Positions 27,097-36,103 of a stretch of 42,279 bases of DNA are shown here, one piece after another. The stretch's first letter is position 1; the number at the start of each line of letters is the position of its first letter. A model generated the notes under the pieces. That model did not search any database. It had not been told where the DNA came from and saw only the letters and a program-made list of their open reading frames with translations. The stretch spans positions 1-42,279 of the forward strand of contig CALMQM010000107.1 of NCBI GenBank assembly GCA_937871435.1, written 5' to 3'. The DNA comes from an uncultured Bacteroidota bacterium (lineage in GTDB: Bacteria; Bacteroidota; Bacteroidia; AKYH767-A; 2013-40CM-41-45). Position numbers and translations under genes: made by a program.

Positions 27097-27398
27097 TTTT
27101 ACACGAATGTTCCCTGCTTCTTTGATGAAGCATTCCTGAAAATTGCTGTATTTAATGGTTTATTCCTACTGAAAATTCTGGATTTTATTTCATCAAGTAT
27201 CATATGCATCAATTTTCAGAATCATATAACAAGAATGATAAAGGAAAATATAAATAGTAATCCAAAGTAAGATGACGGTTCATTCGATAAAATCCTGAAT
27301 AGTCTCTTGTGATCTCTGATAAACAAAACCAATCGCAGATAAATTCCAATTCAATGCTTCACGCATGAATATTATTGAAATGAAAAAAAAGATTTGAA
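27097..27398. other. 302-bp AT-rich intergenic stretch without a supported gene
   Basis: Lies between the dsbD 3' end and the flippase start, both on the minus strand. It holds a weak nested inverted repeat at 27350-27379 (TTCAAT/ATTGAA outside TTCA/TGAA) and a T-run just after the dsbD stop when read on the minus strand, but no convincing terminator, promoter or ORF. Confidence 0.5.
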
Positions 27399-29420
27399 TT
27401 AATTAGATGCTGTTCGTTTTTCATACCTGCACAATCCCTCGTCCAGAAAATCAACATAGGTTTCTATGTTCGGTGTGTATCCACGTGGCTGAGCAAGAAT
27501 TTGTCCTTTGTTATCAAGAAGAACATAATACGGCTGCGAATTGGTATTGTACACAGATGCTTGCAAATCGCTCCATTTATTGCCGGTAGTCTTAATTTTC
27601 CTGCCTGTTGTTTTAGAAACCGATTGCAATTCTGAAGGCAATATTGTTTTATCATCTACATACAGTGAAATTAGTACATACTTCTCAGAAAGTCGCTTTA
27701 GCACCTTGGGATCGCTCCACACATTGTCCTCCATCTTTCTGCAGTTCACACATGCCCATCCTGTAAAATCAATCATAACAGGTTTTCCCTGGCTTTTCGC
27801 ATAACGCATTCCTTCGTCATAATCGTGAAAACAATTCAGATCATGCGGACATTCGCTTTCATGACCTGTTTTCCATTCTTTGTAAAATTCCGGTGGAGGA
27901 AATCCGCTGATTAATTTCAAAGGAGCTCCCCAAATTCCAGGCAACAGATACAAAGTGAATATCAGTGATAACATTCCGAATATCATTCTTCCTACCGAAA
28001 TATGAATCACCTCACTATCATGTGAAAGACGAAGTTTTCCGAGGAGGTAGATGCCCAGCAGACCGAAAATAATAACCCAAATCGCTACAAATAATTCACG
28101 CTGCAGAAAACCCCAGTGATATGCCAGATCCACATTACTTAAAAATTTGAACGCAAGTGCCAGCTCAATAAATCCTAACGAGACTTTAACTGTATTCAGC
28201 CATCCTCCTGATTTAGGAAGATTACTCAGCCATCCGGGAAACAAGGAGAACAACGCAAATGGAATCGCAAGTGCAAGAGAAAATCCGGTCATACCGGCAA
28301 CCGGACCGAGGTAACTTCTTCCATGTGCCGCTTCAACCAACAAAGTGCCAATGATCGGACCTGTGCATGAAAAGGATACCAATGAAAGTGTAAATGCCAT
28401 GAAAAATATTCCCAACAACCCTCCACGATCACTCGCTGAATCAGCCTTGTTTATAATAGAGCTCGGTAATGTAATTTCAAACGCGCCAAAAAATGAAATG
28501 GCGAATATGACAAAGATGATAAAAAATGCCATGTTGAAAAATGCATTACTTGCAAGATCATTTAATGCATCACTTCCGAATGTAATTGTGACAAGAAATC
28601 CGAGCGTTACGTAAATAAAAATGATCGACAAGGCATAAATAATTGCATTTCGAATACCCTTAGCCTTACTTCCGCTTCTCTTGGTGAAGAAGCTTACTGT
28701 CATCGGAATCATTGGGAATACACAAGGTGTCAACAGAGCAAGAAAACCTCCCAGCATTCCTGCTATAAATATTCCCCATATACTTTGTGTTCCTGTACCG
28801 GATCCCGAATCCTCTTTCCCGCAACCGGGTTCCAACTGAGTCACCGAGGCACTTGTTGGTACAATATCTCCGGTGTCACCTGCTGTGACAATTGAGCCGG
28901 ATGCAACGCTGTCATTTTTAATCTGTGGACTTACAGCTGCAGTAGTATCATTGAATGCCGGAATTCCGCTGCTGCCGGTTTTGATCACATGAAATGTAAA
29001 AGTTGTGTCGGGGAAAATGCAACTTTCTTTACACACCTCGTAGACTATAGTTCCGGTAATGGTACAGGCATCACCCTTAATTTTTACCTTTTGTCTGAAT
29101 GTCGCCTCATGTATGAATTGAATCACCTTTACTCCGAAAGTGGAATCAAAAAATTCTTCCGATTTCGATTCAACAGCTTTTCCATCGAGTATGTAACATC
29201 CGTTTGGCTCAAATTTAAATTCCAGAGGAATTGGACCGCCATCCGGTGTATGTTGCGAATACATATGCCACCCCGATTCAATCTTGGCCTTAAAAATCAA
29301 TGTTGCTTCTCCTGCTTTCGTTTGCTCGGTTGTATAACTCCAGCGAACCGGGTATATCAGTTGTCCTTGCATTTGTGAAAACCACAAACTCATAAAAAAG
29401 AGGAGAAACAGTTTTTTCAT
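27399..29420 (-). CDS. dsbD: DsbD-type thiol:disulfide interchange protein
   Basis: 673 aa from the ATG at 29420; the longer frame begins with TTG. Signal peptide, then a DsbD alpha domain (about 22-145) with Cys130/Cys134 (CKESC), a Ser/Thr/Asp linker, a polytopic domain (about 215-510) carrying the two redox cysteines in TPCVFPMIPM and SCTGPIIG, then a C-terminal thioredoxin-like domain with CVNC at 557-560. It moves electrons from cytoplasmic thioredoxin to periplasmic thiols, supporting disulfide isomerisation and cytochrome c assembly, which the cytochromes in this window require. It lies 83 bp after a gene encoding a second copy of its alpha domain. Confidence 0.94.
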   Translation of the reverse strand: MKKLFLLFFMSLWFSQMQGQLIYPVRWSYTTEQTKAGEATLIFKAKIESGWHMYSQHTPDGGPIPLEFKFEPNGCYILDGKAVESKSEEFFDSTFGVKVIQFIHEATFRQKVKIKGDACTITGTIVYEVCKESCIFPDTTFTFHVIKTGSSGIPAFNDTTAAVSPQIKNDSVASGSIVTAGDTGDIVPTSASVTQLEPGCGKEDSGSGTGTQSIWGIFIAGMLGGFLALLTPCVFPMIPMTVSFFTKRSGSKAKGIRNAIIYALSIIFIYVTLGFLVTITFGSDALNDLASNAFFNMAFFIIFVIFAISFFGAFEITLPSSIINKADSASDRGGLLGIFFMAFTLSLVSFSCTGPIIGTLLVEAAHGRSYLGPVAGMTGFSLALAIPFALFSLFPGWLSNLPKSGGWLNTVKVSLGFIELALAFKFLSNVDLAYHWGFLQRELFVAIWVIIFGLLGIYLLGKLRLSHDSEVIHISVGRMIFGMLSLIFTLYLLPGIWGAPLKLISGFPPPEFYKEWKTGHESECPHDLNCFHDYDEGMRYAKSQGKPVMIDFTGWACVNCRKMEDNVWSDPKVLKRLSEKYVLISLYVDDKTILPSELQSVSKTTGRKIKTTGNKWSDLQASVYNTNSQPYYVLLDNKGQILAQPRGYTPNIETYVDFLDEGLCRYEKRTASN

Positions 29421-29503
29421 GTACGGTAGAACTGATTTTTTTTCATTCAATGACTGGTCGCAGAATAATTTTACATTGAATGTGATGCAGGTCGGTAGAC
29501 AAA

Positions 29504-29950
29504 TTATTTATCAATGTAGAAGGTAAATTCTTTAGAATAAAAGATACAGGCTTCTTTACAAGCCTGGTATTCAATTTTACCTTTTATGTTACAGGATTTT
29601 CCGTTCAGTTTTATTTTTTGTTTAAATGTTGCAGCTTCAATAAAGTATTTCACTGTCACCCCAAATAAGGAATCAAATTCTGTTACAGGAACAGGTTCAG
29701 TTACAGATCCTGTTTTTTGAAAGCAGTCGACCGAATCCATTGTGAATACTGCCGGTAATGGACCACCATCTGCAGTAAATTGCGAATACATATGCCAACC
29801 TTTTTCAAATTTTACATCAAAAACAAGAGTAGCTTCATCGCCGGTTGATTTTTCTACTTTAAATGTCCAGGTTGCCGGATCTGACGGCATTTGACTAAAA
29901 AGCATCAAACTATTGAAAGTGAACAGGAGTAAAGCGCAGAGTTGTTTCAT
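29504..29950 (-). CDS. Stand-alone DsbD alpha-domain-like periplasmic protein
   Basis: 148 aa with a signal peptide (ending about residue 20) and no TM domain. It closely parallels the N-terminal domain of the adjacent DsbD: GWHMYSQFTADGGPLPAVF versus GWHMYSQHTPDGGPIPLEF, ATFKQKIKLNGKSC versus ATFRQKVKIKGDAC, and CKEACIF versus CKESCIF. Cys131 and Cys135 match the redox pair. It probably acts as a soluble thiol carrier taking electrons from DsbD, or serves a different client. A -7 box lies 47 bp upstream. It may be cotranscribed with dsbD. Confidence 0.87.
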   Translation of the reverse strand: MKQLCALLLFTFNSLMLFSQMPSDPATWTFKVEKSTGDEATLVFDVKFEKGWHMYSQFTADGGPLPAVFTMDSVDCFQKTGSVTEPVPVTEFDSLFGVTVKYFIEAATFKQKIKLNGKSCNIKGKIEYQACKEACIFYSKEFTFYIDK

Positions 29951-29997
29951 ACATGGATTCCCGGTTTGTGGAACGGGAAGTGGTTCAGATTTATTGG

Positions 29998-30005
29998 CAA
30001 AATTA
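29998..30005 (-). promoter_or_regulatory. -7 promoter box (TAATTTTG) for the DsbD-alpha/dsbD pair
   Basis: Exact TAnnTTTG match on the minus strand, predicting a leader of about 40 nt. The leader contains a small inverted repeat, TTCCCG (29958-29963) and CGGGAA (29974-29979), that could form a hairpin close to the start codon. Confidence 0.45.
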
Positions 30006-30138
30006 AGGAAGTATTCTCTGATTATTCGTCATCTGGAGGACATTGAAATAAATCATGTTTTTAGCAATTTAACATAAATTGAAGGCTTTAAGGCCAAAAA
30101 CAGGATTTTTAACGTCGGGCAACGAATTTAGAAAAAAA

Positions 30139-30891
30139 TCAATCTCCGAACCAGTTTATCAGCTCATTCAGTTGAATCTCTTGTTTTTGAATTTTAGGAA
30201 AATCGCGAATGACTTTACCCTCCTTTAACTGGATCAATCTGTTGCCATACCTGATCACATCTTTCATCTGGTGTGTGATCAAAATTGCTGTCAGTCCCAT
30301 TTCTTGTACCATCTTCTCAGCAATGTCCAGAATCAATTTCGAAGTGGCCGGATCCAATGCTGCCGTTGGCTCATCCATCAGCAAAATTTTACTATCATCC
30401 ATCGTGGCCATAAGCAAGGTAAGTGCCTGCCTTTGGCCACCACTTAAACTTCCCATCGGTTGATTTAATTTCGATTCCAGACCCAGATTGAGACTCGCAA
30501 TTCGTTCTCTCACAGTTTTTCTGAAAGCATCATTGTTTCCGATTCGAAACCCTTTAGGTTGTGTTCGGATTGTTGCCAGACGAAAATTCTCTTCAATCGA
30601 TAGTTCTGGTGCTGTTCCGGATAGTGGATTCTGAAAAACTCTGCTTAGATATTTGCAACGCTGATGTTCCGGAAGAGTGGTGATGTCTTGTCCGTCAACC
30701 AGAATTTGTCCCTGGTCTGGTCGCAAAGCACCCGAAAGAAGGTTCATGACAGTACTTTTACCTGAACCATTCGATCCGATTAATACGACAAATTCCTTAT
30801 CCTTTATCTCAAGATTCAAAGGATGCAACGCCCGAATCTCATTGCCTGTTCCGGTCCCAAATGTTTTGGATATGTCCCTGAAGTGAATCAC
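30139..30891 (-). CDS. ABC transporter ATP-binding protein (COG1101 type)
   Basis: 250 aa. Walker A GSNGSGKST (about 39-47), signature LSGGQRQAL, Walker B ILLMDEPTAALDP and switch TILITHQMKD-like His. The start is GTG at 30891, sharing GTGA with the permease stop, so the two are coupled. Such ATPases accompany COG2984 binding lipoproteins and COG4120 permeases in importers of the TrpXYZ kind, thought to carry aromatic amino acids or related solutes. Substrate here is unknown. Confidence 0.92.
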   Translation of the reverse strand: MIHFRDISKTFGTGTGNEIRALHPLNLEIKDKEFVVLIGSNGSGKSTVMNLLSGALRPDQGQILVDGQDITTLPEHQRCKYLSRVFQNPLSGTAPELSIEENFRLATIRTQPKGFRIGNNDAFRKTVRERIASLNLGLESKLNQPMGSLSGGQRQALTLLMATMDDSKILLMDEPTAALDPATSKLILDIAEKMVQEMGLTAILITHQMKDVIRYGNRLIQLKEGKVIRDFPKIQKQEIQLNELINWFGD

Positions 30892-31754
30892 TCTGTTCGT
30901 TTTAGATTTGGTATACTGACTATCAGGAGAACAAATACTGATACAACAAGCTTTAAATACAACGCATCAATTCCTATGGATAAAGCAAATGCAAGAATAA
31001 TCCGGAACAAAATACTGCCGCCTATCACCGCTAAAAGATGGATAGGGATAGAATGAATATGAAATAATTTCAATACAATTTCTCCGATCATTACAGAGCC
31101 TAATCCAAGAATAACAATTCCTATTCCCATGTTAATGTCAGCATAGCCTTGTATCTGAGTAATCAGGTATCCACTCAATGCGGTAAATCCATTGGCTAAT
31201 GCAAGACCGATAGTCTTCATGTTTTTTGTATTCACACCAAGAGCACGAATCATAACTTCATTATTCCCTGTGGCTCGCATGGCTAGACCAAAATCCGTTT
31301 TCAATAGCCAGGATATTTTTATCCAAAGAATTAAAACAATAAAAGAAAGGATAATTAGCTCCTGAATAAGATTGTCGGAAACAAGTTGAATGGAATTATA
31401 AATGGATGGAATGTTCACCAATGGAATATTTGATCTTCCCATAATTGCAAGGTTTACAGAATACAAAGCCGTCATTACGAGAATGCCGGATAAGAGTGCA
31501 TTTACTTTCAATCTTGTATGGATCAGACCGGTCAATGATCCGGCACATGCACCTATCAGAAAAACAATCGGTAATGATAACCAGGCATTGTATCCATTAC
31601 TTAGCATTACAGCTGTAACTGCTCCCCCTAAAGTAAAACTACCGTCTGTCGTAATATCCGGAATGTTGAAAATTCGCATCGAGATGAAAATCCCGATTGA
31701 TAAAGAAGCAAATCCCAATCCAAGAAGCACAGCGGATAAATACAAGTCAGCCAT
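30888..31754 (-). CDS. ABC transporter permease (COG4120, branched-chain-type fold)
   Basis: 288 aa with about 8-9 TM helices. Shows IPDITTDGSFTLGGAVTAVM, the glycine-rich permease core motif, and FGLAMRATGNNEVMIRALGVN, the cytoplasmic coupling loop for the ATPase. It is 58 bp downstream of the binding protein gene and overlaps the ATPase gene by 4 nt. It forms the inner-membrane channel of the importer. Confidence 0.92.
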   Translation of the reverse strand: MADLYLSAVLLGLGFASLSIGIFISMRIFNIPDITTDGSFTLGGAVTAVMLSNGYNAWLSLPIVFLIGACAGSLTGLIHTRLKVNALLSGILVMTALYSVNLAIMGRSNIPLVNIPSIYNSIQLVSDNLIQELIILSFIVLILWIKISWLLKTDFGLAMRATGNNEVMIRALGVNTKNMKTIGLALANGFTALSGYLITQIQGYADINMGIGIVILGLGSVMIGEIVLKLFHIHSIPIHLLAVIGGSILFRIILAFALSIGIDALYLKLVVSVFVLLIVSIPNLKRTE

Positions 31755-31812
31755 AGTTCGATCGGTGTCTTAAAGAGATGATTGTCCGGATATTTTTAGA
31801 GCTGCTTTCCGG

Positions 31813-32772
31813 CTATTTTACTGCAGTAAATGTAGAGTCAAACTGAAGAGCAAATTTCATCGCCTTCTCAGCATTGTACACTTTACGCCTGACCTTCACC
31901 AATTCCGGATTCATTCCTAAATAGGATTTTTTCTTCAGTGCACTGGCTGCCTGAGCCCCCGACTGATATCCCCATTGAAACATGTCAGCTCCAAAAGCAG
32001 CTACTGCTCCTCGTTTGACAAGTCCTTCTTCACTCGTGAATACAGGTACGTGAGCTTCGTCGCAACTTTTTACAATAACTTCCATGGAGGAGAAAACAGT
32101 ATTATCAGGCAATGCAAAAAATGCATCCACTTTGTTTTGGAGCAAGGATGCAACCACCAATTGAGTTTCGTTAGAATTATTTACAGGCTGTTTCAGCAAT
32201 TCAATACCAAGATCAGCACAAATCTTTTCTATTCTTTTTAATGCATCAACTGATTGCGGTTCTGCCTGATTGTAAATAGTTCCAATCTTTTTTACAGAAG
32301 GAATAACCGTTTTTACGAGCATAACTGCTGTATCAATATAATCCAATGTCTCATATGTGCCAAACAAATTCATGGGTGCATGTCCTTCTTTGTCTGTCAG
32401 CCCCGCAATATCGGGACGAGGCGATACCATCATGAAAACAGGAATCTGACTTGTCTTTTGAATAGCAGTTATTGTTGATAAAGTCGGATTGGTTGCTATC
32501 AGATCAACTTTCTGTGAAATGAGGTAATCACAAGCTTGTAGAAGTGTTGGCTGATCATTTTGCGCATTCCTGTATATTACATCCAGGGATTTTTCAAGTG
32601 GATCAAATCCACTGTCTTTTAGTGCAACAAAGAATCCTTTTTTTGCTTGTTCCAGTGTCTCGTCCTGAAGCAAATCTAAAAACCCGACAACCGGTACACT
32701 TCTGCGGGAAGGAGAGCTGCAGGAAAGAATTAAAAGGATCGAAAGGCTTAGTGCGATGGTTTGAATTTTCAT
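31813..32772 (-). CDS. ABC transporter substrate-binding lipoprotein (COG2984/PF04392 type)
   Basis: 319 aa from the ATG at 32772, which gives a compact lipoprotein signal ending LLILSC (Cys18); an ATG at 32790 adds six residues. Two Rossmann-like lobes follow: VVGFLDLLQDETLEQAKKGF, CDYLISQKVDLIATNPT, KIGTIYNQAEPQSVDAL and DAFFALPDNTVFSSME are all typical of the family. It captures solute in the periplasm for the permease and ATPase that follow. No riboswitch or T-box is evident in the short upstream region. Confidence 0.92.
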   Translation of the reverse strand: MKIQTIALSLSILLILSCSSPSRRSVPVVGFLDLLQDETLEQAKKGFFVALKDSGFDPLEKSLDVIYRNAQNDQPTLLQACDYLISQKVDLIATNPTLSTITAIQKTSQIPVFMMVSPRPDIAGLTDKEGHAPMNLFGTYETLDYIDTAVMLVKTVIPSVKKIGTIYNQAEPQSVDALKRIEKICADLGIELLKQPVNNSNETQLVVASLLQNKVDAFFALPDNTVFSSMEVIVKSCDEAHVPVFTSEEGLVKRGAVAAFGADMFQWGYQSGAQAASALKKKSYLGMNPELVKVRRKVYNAEKAMKFALQFDSTFTAVK

Positions 32773-32825
32773 ATTCGAATGAAGGAACATAGTGGCGAAG
32801 ATAAGAAAATGTCAGTTTGGGTAAT

Positions 32826-34418
32826 TCAATTTTGTCCTGAAGATCCGCTGAGAACAACTTTAACGGTAGTTGCATAGTCATCAGAAATCACAGTCACAAA
32901 AAAGATTCCGGGATTCCAATTTTCAGTATCGATCGAGAAAGTATCATTTTGTGTATTGTATTCTTCGATCAATTTTCCTGTTGAATCAATAATCCGAATC
33001 GTTTTGTTGCCGGAAGCAAATTTTAAATCAACAGTGAATTTGTGATCTGAGGGATTCGGAAAAAGATTAACCTGATTTTCATTCCTGGAAATATTTTCTA
33101 TCCGTGTATCAAGACAGATTACGAATTCATTGCCGGACGCAGAAATAGTATTCGTATTTACTGTCCGAAGAAAATCAACGGGAACCAGTGATGTATAACT
33201 GGTGTCAATAGTAAAATTACTAAGAGAATTTGTTAACAAATCAACAACATTCGAATAGCAGGTTGTTGTGCCATTCTCATCTGTCTTCACCTGGTAAATT
33301 CCGGGAATGGCAAAGGATGACATACTTAATCCTGTAACTAGGTAAGAGTCATCTTGCAGGCGGATGAAAGAGGAGCATAAATCATCATTGACTCCTCCAA
33401 AAGAATTAGACCACAAAACAGTACCGTTTGAATCAATTCGAAGCAATAACATATCAGTTAGGGTAGGAGTACCGTTTATTTCACCAGAAATTGTACATCC
33501 GTTGTCCGGATTCGAGCCAATATTGTAGAGTCGTATATCCCAGGTCGCGACAGAAATGATTTCTGCCCAAAGCATATTTCCAATTGAATCAACCTTGAAA
33601 ACTGTCGCGTCATCTCCGTCACGTGTCACACCCAATAAAAAAAAGTTGTGATCAGATGTTTCTGTAATATCCTTTCCCCAGTCTTCTGAATTGAAATCAT
33701 ATGTTTTACTCCATTGTGGAACACCCAGGTTATTCATTTTAACCAGGAGCATATTCGGATAAAATGAACCGTATGTATCTGTTGAACCAAATAGAACATA
33801 CCCGCCGTCGTGTGTTGGTTTTACTACAGGAGAATAAGAGGTTCCTCCCTCAACAACTCTCGACCAAATTTTCTGACCATTTCGGTTAAGTTTGACAACA
33901 TAGTAATTATACAAAGAGCTGCCGAAACTCAATGTCGGGCCCGTGATGATAATTCCACTATCCTGACTGAGGCAGGCACCGGTTACATATTCCTGAGAAA
34001 ATCCCCCAATTGCAACGGACCATTGCATTGATCCTCCTGAATCCAGCTTCATCACAAACATATCTTCACTATTCAGTTGTCCGGTGCTGTCTGTTTGCCC
34101 GACAAGAAAAATTCCGCCAACTGCATCCACTAAAATATTTGATACTATATCATTATTCGATGTTCCAATAATTTTACTCCAAAGCAGGTTTCCGGAATAA
34201 TCTGTTCTGTTAATCTGGATATTGTTAATTCCAACCTGAATTGTATCCGGAATTGACGTGGCAATTACATAACCTGAATCAGGACACTGTGCTGAATATG
34301 CACTTGCATATGAAAATGGGGTCTGATACATTTTTTGAAATGACCCGATTGCATGAGTTTTTTGTAAAATGCCGGTCAGTAAAAACAGAAGGATCAGTAA
34401 AAGATCAAATTTTTTCAT
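32826..34418 (-). CDS. T9SS-secreted beta-propeller-like protein with type A sorting domain
   Basis: 530 aa. Signal peptide (about 1-23), then about seven repeats of roughly 50 aa in the style G(G)xYVLFGSTDTYG-D-(M)LLVKMN-xG-x-xWSK, the SBBP/propeller-like pattern of Bacteroidota secreted proteins. The last about 75 residues (NLFPNPSDHKFTVDL, IRIIDSTGKLIEEYN, WNPGIFFVTVISD) are a type A T9SS sorting domain, so export through the outer membrane by T9SS is expected. The carried activity is unknown. An unusual stem-loop lies 62-130 bp upstream of its start. Confidence 0.9.
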   Translation of the reverse strand: MKKFDLLLILLFLLTGILQKTHAIGSFQKMYQTPFSYASAYSAQCPDSGYVIATSIPDTIQVGINNIQINRTDYSGNLLWSKIIGTSNNDIVSNILVDAVGGIFLVGQTDSTGQLNSEDMFVMKLDSGGSMQWSVAIGGFSQEYVTGACLSQDSGIIITGPTLSFGSSLYNYYVVKLNRNGQKIWSRVVEGGTSYSPVVKPTHDGGYVLFGSTDTYGSFYPNMLLVKMNNLGVPQWSKTYDFNSEDWGKDITETSDHNFFLLGVTRDGDDATVFKVDSIGNMLWAEIISVATWDIRLYNIGSNPDNGCTISGEINGTPTLTDMLLLRIDSNGTVLWSNSFGGVNDDLCSSFIRLQDDSYLVTGLSMSSFAIPGIYQVKTDENGTTTCYSNVVDLLTNSLSNFTIDTSYTSLVPVDFLRTVNTNTISASGNEFVICLDTRIENISRNENQVNLFPNPSDHKFTVDLKFASGNKTIRIIDSTGKLIEEYNTQNDTFSIDTENWNPGIFFVTVISDDYATTVKVVLSGSSGQN

Positions 34419-34479
34419 GAGAAAGAATGGGGGTAATTTTTGTAAAATCTTAAAGTGGAAATTGAATTAAGTGTTAATA

Positions 34480-34548
34480 AGTTCATTGTTGCATCTTAGG
34501 AATGTCTTTTACCTGATGTGCTGGAGAAGGCTAAGGTAACAATGAACT
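34480..34548. other. Long imperfect stem-loop (possible structured RNA or inverted-repeat element)
   Basis: Left arm 34480-34492 (AGTTCATTGTTGC) pairs with 34536-34548 (GTAACAATGAACT) over 13 positions with one G-U. After a 2-nt bulge the stem continues as CTTAG (34495-34499) with CTAAG (34531-34535), giving 18 pairs and a 31-nt terminal loop. On the minus strand it lies in the probable leader of the T9SS gene; on the plus strand it is followed 22 bp later by a strong terminator, so a short transcript of about 130 nt is possible. No ORF supports it as coding. Confidence 0.5.
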
Positions 34549-34570
34549 AATCACTTTCTAAAACTCCTGA

Positions 34571-34610
34571 ATGAAAAATCCCTCCCGGAATTCAGGGAGG
34601 GATTTTTCAT
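34571..34610. terminator. Strong bidirectional intrinsic terminator
   Basis: Perfect 16-bp stem: ATGAAAAATCCCTCCC (34571-34586) with its exact complement at 34595-34610, 8-nt loop. A and T tracts on both flanks of the GC core. It lies 8 bp after the stop of the minus-strand lipoprotein gene at 34619. Confidence 0.92.
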
Positions 34611-34618
34611 TTGGCGGT

Positions 34619-35704
34619 TTATTTCTTTTTGCTGCCTCTTGGCTGAGGAGCAAGCTCTGCTTTAGGATGACTGGATTTGGGCTTTTCCTGCATTGAGTTC
34701 ATGTGATTCTGCTTTTGTGGGCCATTCATCATTTGAGATTTGATGGTTTCCCCTTGTGTATGTGTAGGCCTTGAAGGCATTGTTTGGTTCTCTTTTGGCT
34801 TTTGAACAGGAGCTACAGGCGAACTTTGCATGGTTTCATTTTTCATCTTTGGAGCTGGACGACTATTATTTACCGGTTGAACGGCTTTGGGATTGTTTTG
34901 AGTCGGATGCTTCATTTCAATTGAAGGACTGTTCTGATTTTTAGTATCCTTCACAATTCCGTTTGAATTATTTGACCTGGGCTTTCCGGTTGAAATGTTC
35001 TGAGGAGTTTCTTTTACTCCCACTGAATTATTTCCGGGATTAGCGCTTGGCTGTGAATTTACATTTTTCACATTTTTCATTTCATACTTCACCTTCACTT
35101 CTTTGTTGGATCTTTTGTCAACAAATACAGGACGACTTTCGTTTTCATCATAAGCCCTGAGTGATACATTATTGCCAAGTGTTTGTCTTGGGGCAATGGC
35201 TGTTTTATAGTAACCTCTAGGATATTGATGTTCAAAGTAACTGTGACGTAACCAAGGGTTATATGTGTTGCGGTTCATCACAACAATGTATGAAGTGAAT
35301 GGGTCAAAACCGTAATAAGTCTGAATAGATGGTAAGCTTACAACGTGTACCCAGCTGAAACCATCAAAGTACCAGTAATTCTGTGCGAACACATCGTAGT
35401 AAACCATGTAGTCAGGGAAGTAGTAGTAATGGACTTCATTGACATAAACATAAGGTGGAGCCCATACAGGAACTACAGGCGTAACAACAACTGTTTGAAC
35501 CGGAGCTGGCGGTAAGGTAGATGCATAAACAGGTTCCGGAGCAGGGGCAGGCACCGGTGTTGAATAGATGACCGGACGAGGTCTGGATTGAGCCACAAAG
35601 ACCGGACTGCAGGAACTTAAAGCATTTGCAAGAATCGCTATCGTGAAACCTGCAATCAATCGTTTTGAAATAGAGTTCATAATCTGTTGATTTGAATTCG
35701 ACAT
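34619..35704 (-). CDS. Lipoprotein with Pro/Tyr-rich domain and long disordered Asn/Gln/Lys tail
   Basis: 361 aa from an ATG at 35704; an ATG at 35680 gives a tighter lipoprotein signal ending ALSSC. After Cys comes a Pro/Val-rich linker, then a Tyr/Trp-rich segment (about 90-145) with EVHYYYFPDYMVYYDVFAQN and YWYFDGFSW, which resembles small YXWGXW-like or DUF3300-like Bacteroidota envelope proteins without a firm match. The last about 170 residues are low complexity, rich in Asn, Gln, Pro, Lys and Met, ending in Lys-Lys. Probably an outer-membrane-anchored protein. Function is unknown. A strong terminator follows. Confidence 0.78.
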   Translation of the reverse strand: MSNSNQQIMNSISKRLIAGFTIAILANALSSCSPVFVAQSRPRPVIYSTPVPAPAPEPVYASTLPPAPVQTVVVTPVVPVWAPPYVYVNEVHYYYFPDYMVYYDVFAQNYWYFDGFSWVHVVSLPSIQTYYGFDPFTSYIVVMNRNTYNPWLRHSYFEHQYPRGYYKTAIAPRQTLGNNVSLRAYDENESRPVFVDKRSNKEVKVKYEMKNVKNVNSQPSANPGNNSVGVKETPQNISTGKPRSNNSNGIVKDTKNQNSPSIEMKHPTQNNPKAVQPVNNSRPAPKMKNETMQSSPVAPVQKPKENQTMPSRPTHTQGETIKSQMMNGPQKQNHMNSMQEKPKSSHPKAELAPQPRGSKKK

Positions 35705-36103
35705 TCCAAGTTCTGTGCCAATTCGGAAATTCGCTGTAAATACTTCAAAAAACAGCTTTTCAAAAAGGAAATTCCTCCTGGATTTTTAAAATTGTTGAAT
35801 CTTTTCACCACCCGGAAAAGTGGTTCTTCCAGCCTTAAGTTGATCTGATTCTATTGTTATCACAATGCGAATGGGAACTGAAACAGTTGTGAATTATTTC
35901 ATGTGATTGAAAGGAGTAGAGTAGAAAAGTTTCGGAATTAAAGATGGCGGTTCTGTAATCAGTATATCGATGAATTTAATTTTTAATACTGACTTCAGTA
36001 GGATTTCCTCAATAGACTTACTGTATTTCTTAAATGGAATGCCAATTAATAGTAGATTCACATTCCTGATTTGGTGAGAATAAAAATATCTGTAATCAAG
36101 AAT
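35705..36103. other. 399-bp divergent intergenic region with several inverted repeats
   Basis: Separates the lipoprotein gene (minus) from the helical protein gene (plus), so both promoters should lie here, but I find no exact TAnnTTTG box on either strand. Visible structures are CTTTTC/GAAAAG (35801-35806 and 35815-35820), AACTG-aaa-CAGTT (35876-35888), and the three-arm element at 35959-36000 listed separately. Confidence 0.5.
35959..36000 (+). promoter_or_regulatory. Three-arm TCAGTA/TACTGA element
   Basis: TCAGTAT (35959-35965), ATACTGA (35986-35992) and TCAGTA (35995-36000). The middle arm can pair with the first (7 bp, 20-nt loop) or the third (6 bp, 2-nt spacer). This could be a pair of operator half-sites or mutually exclusive hairpins about 104 bp before the next start codon. 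Confidence 0.35.

Noticed and set aside
27350-27379. Nested inverted repeat in the dsbD-flippase gap
   Set aside because: Short AT-rich stems, asymmetric internal loop, and the T-run lies before rather than after the hairpin in the transcribed direction.
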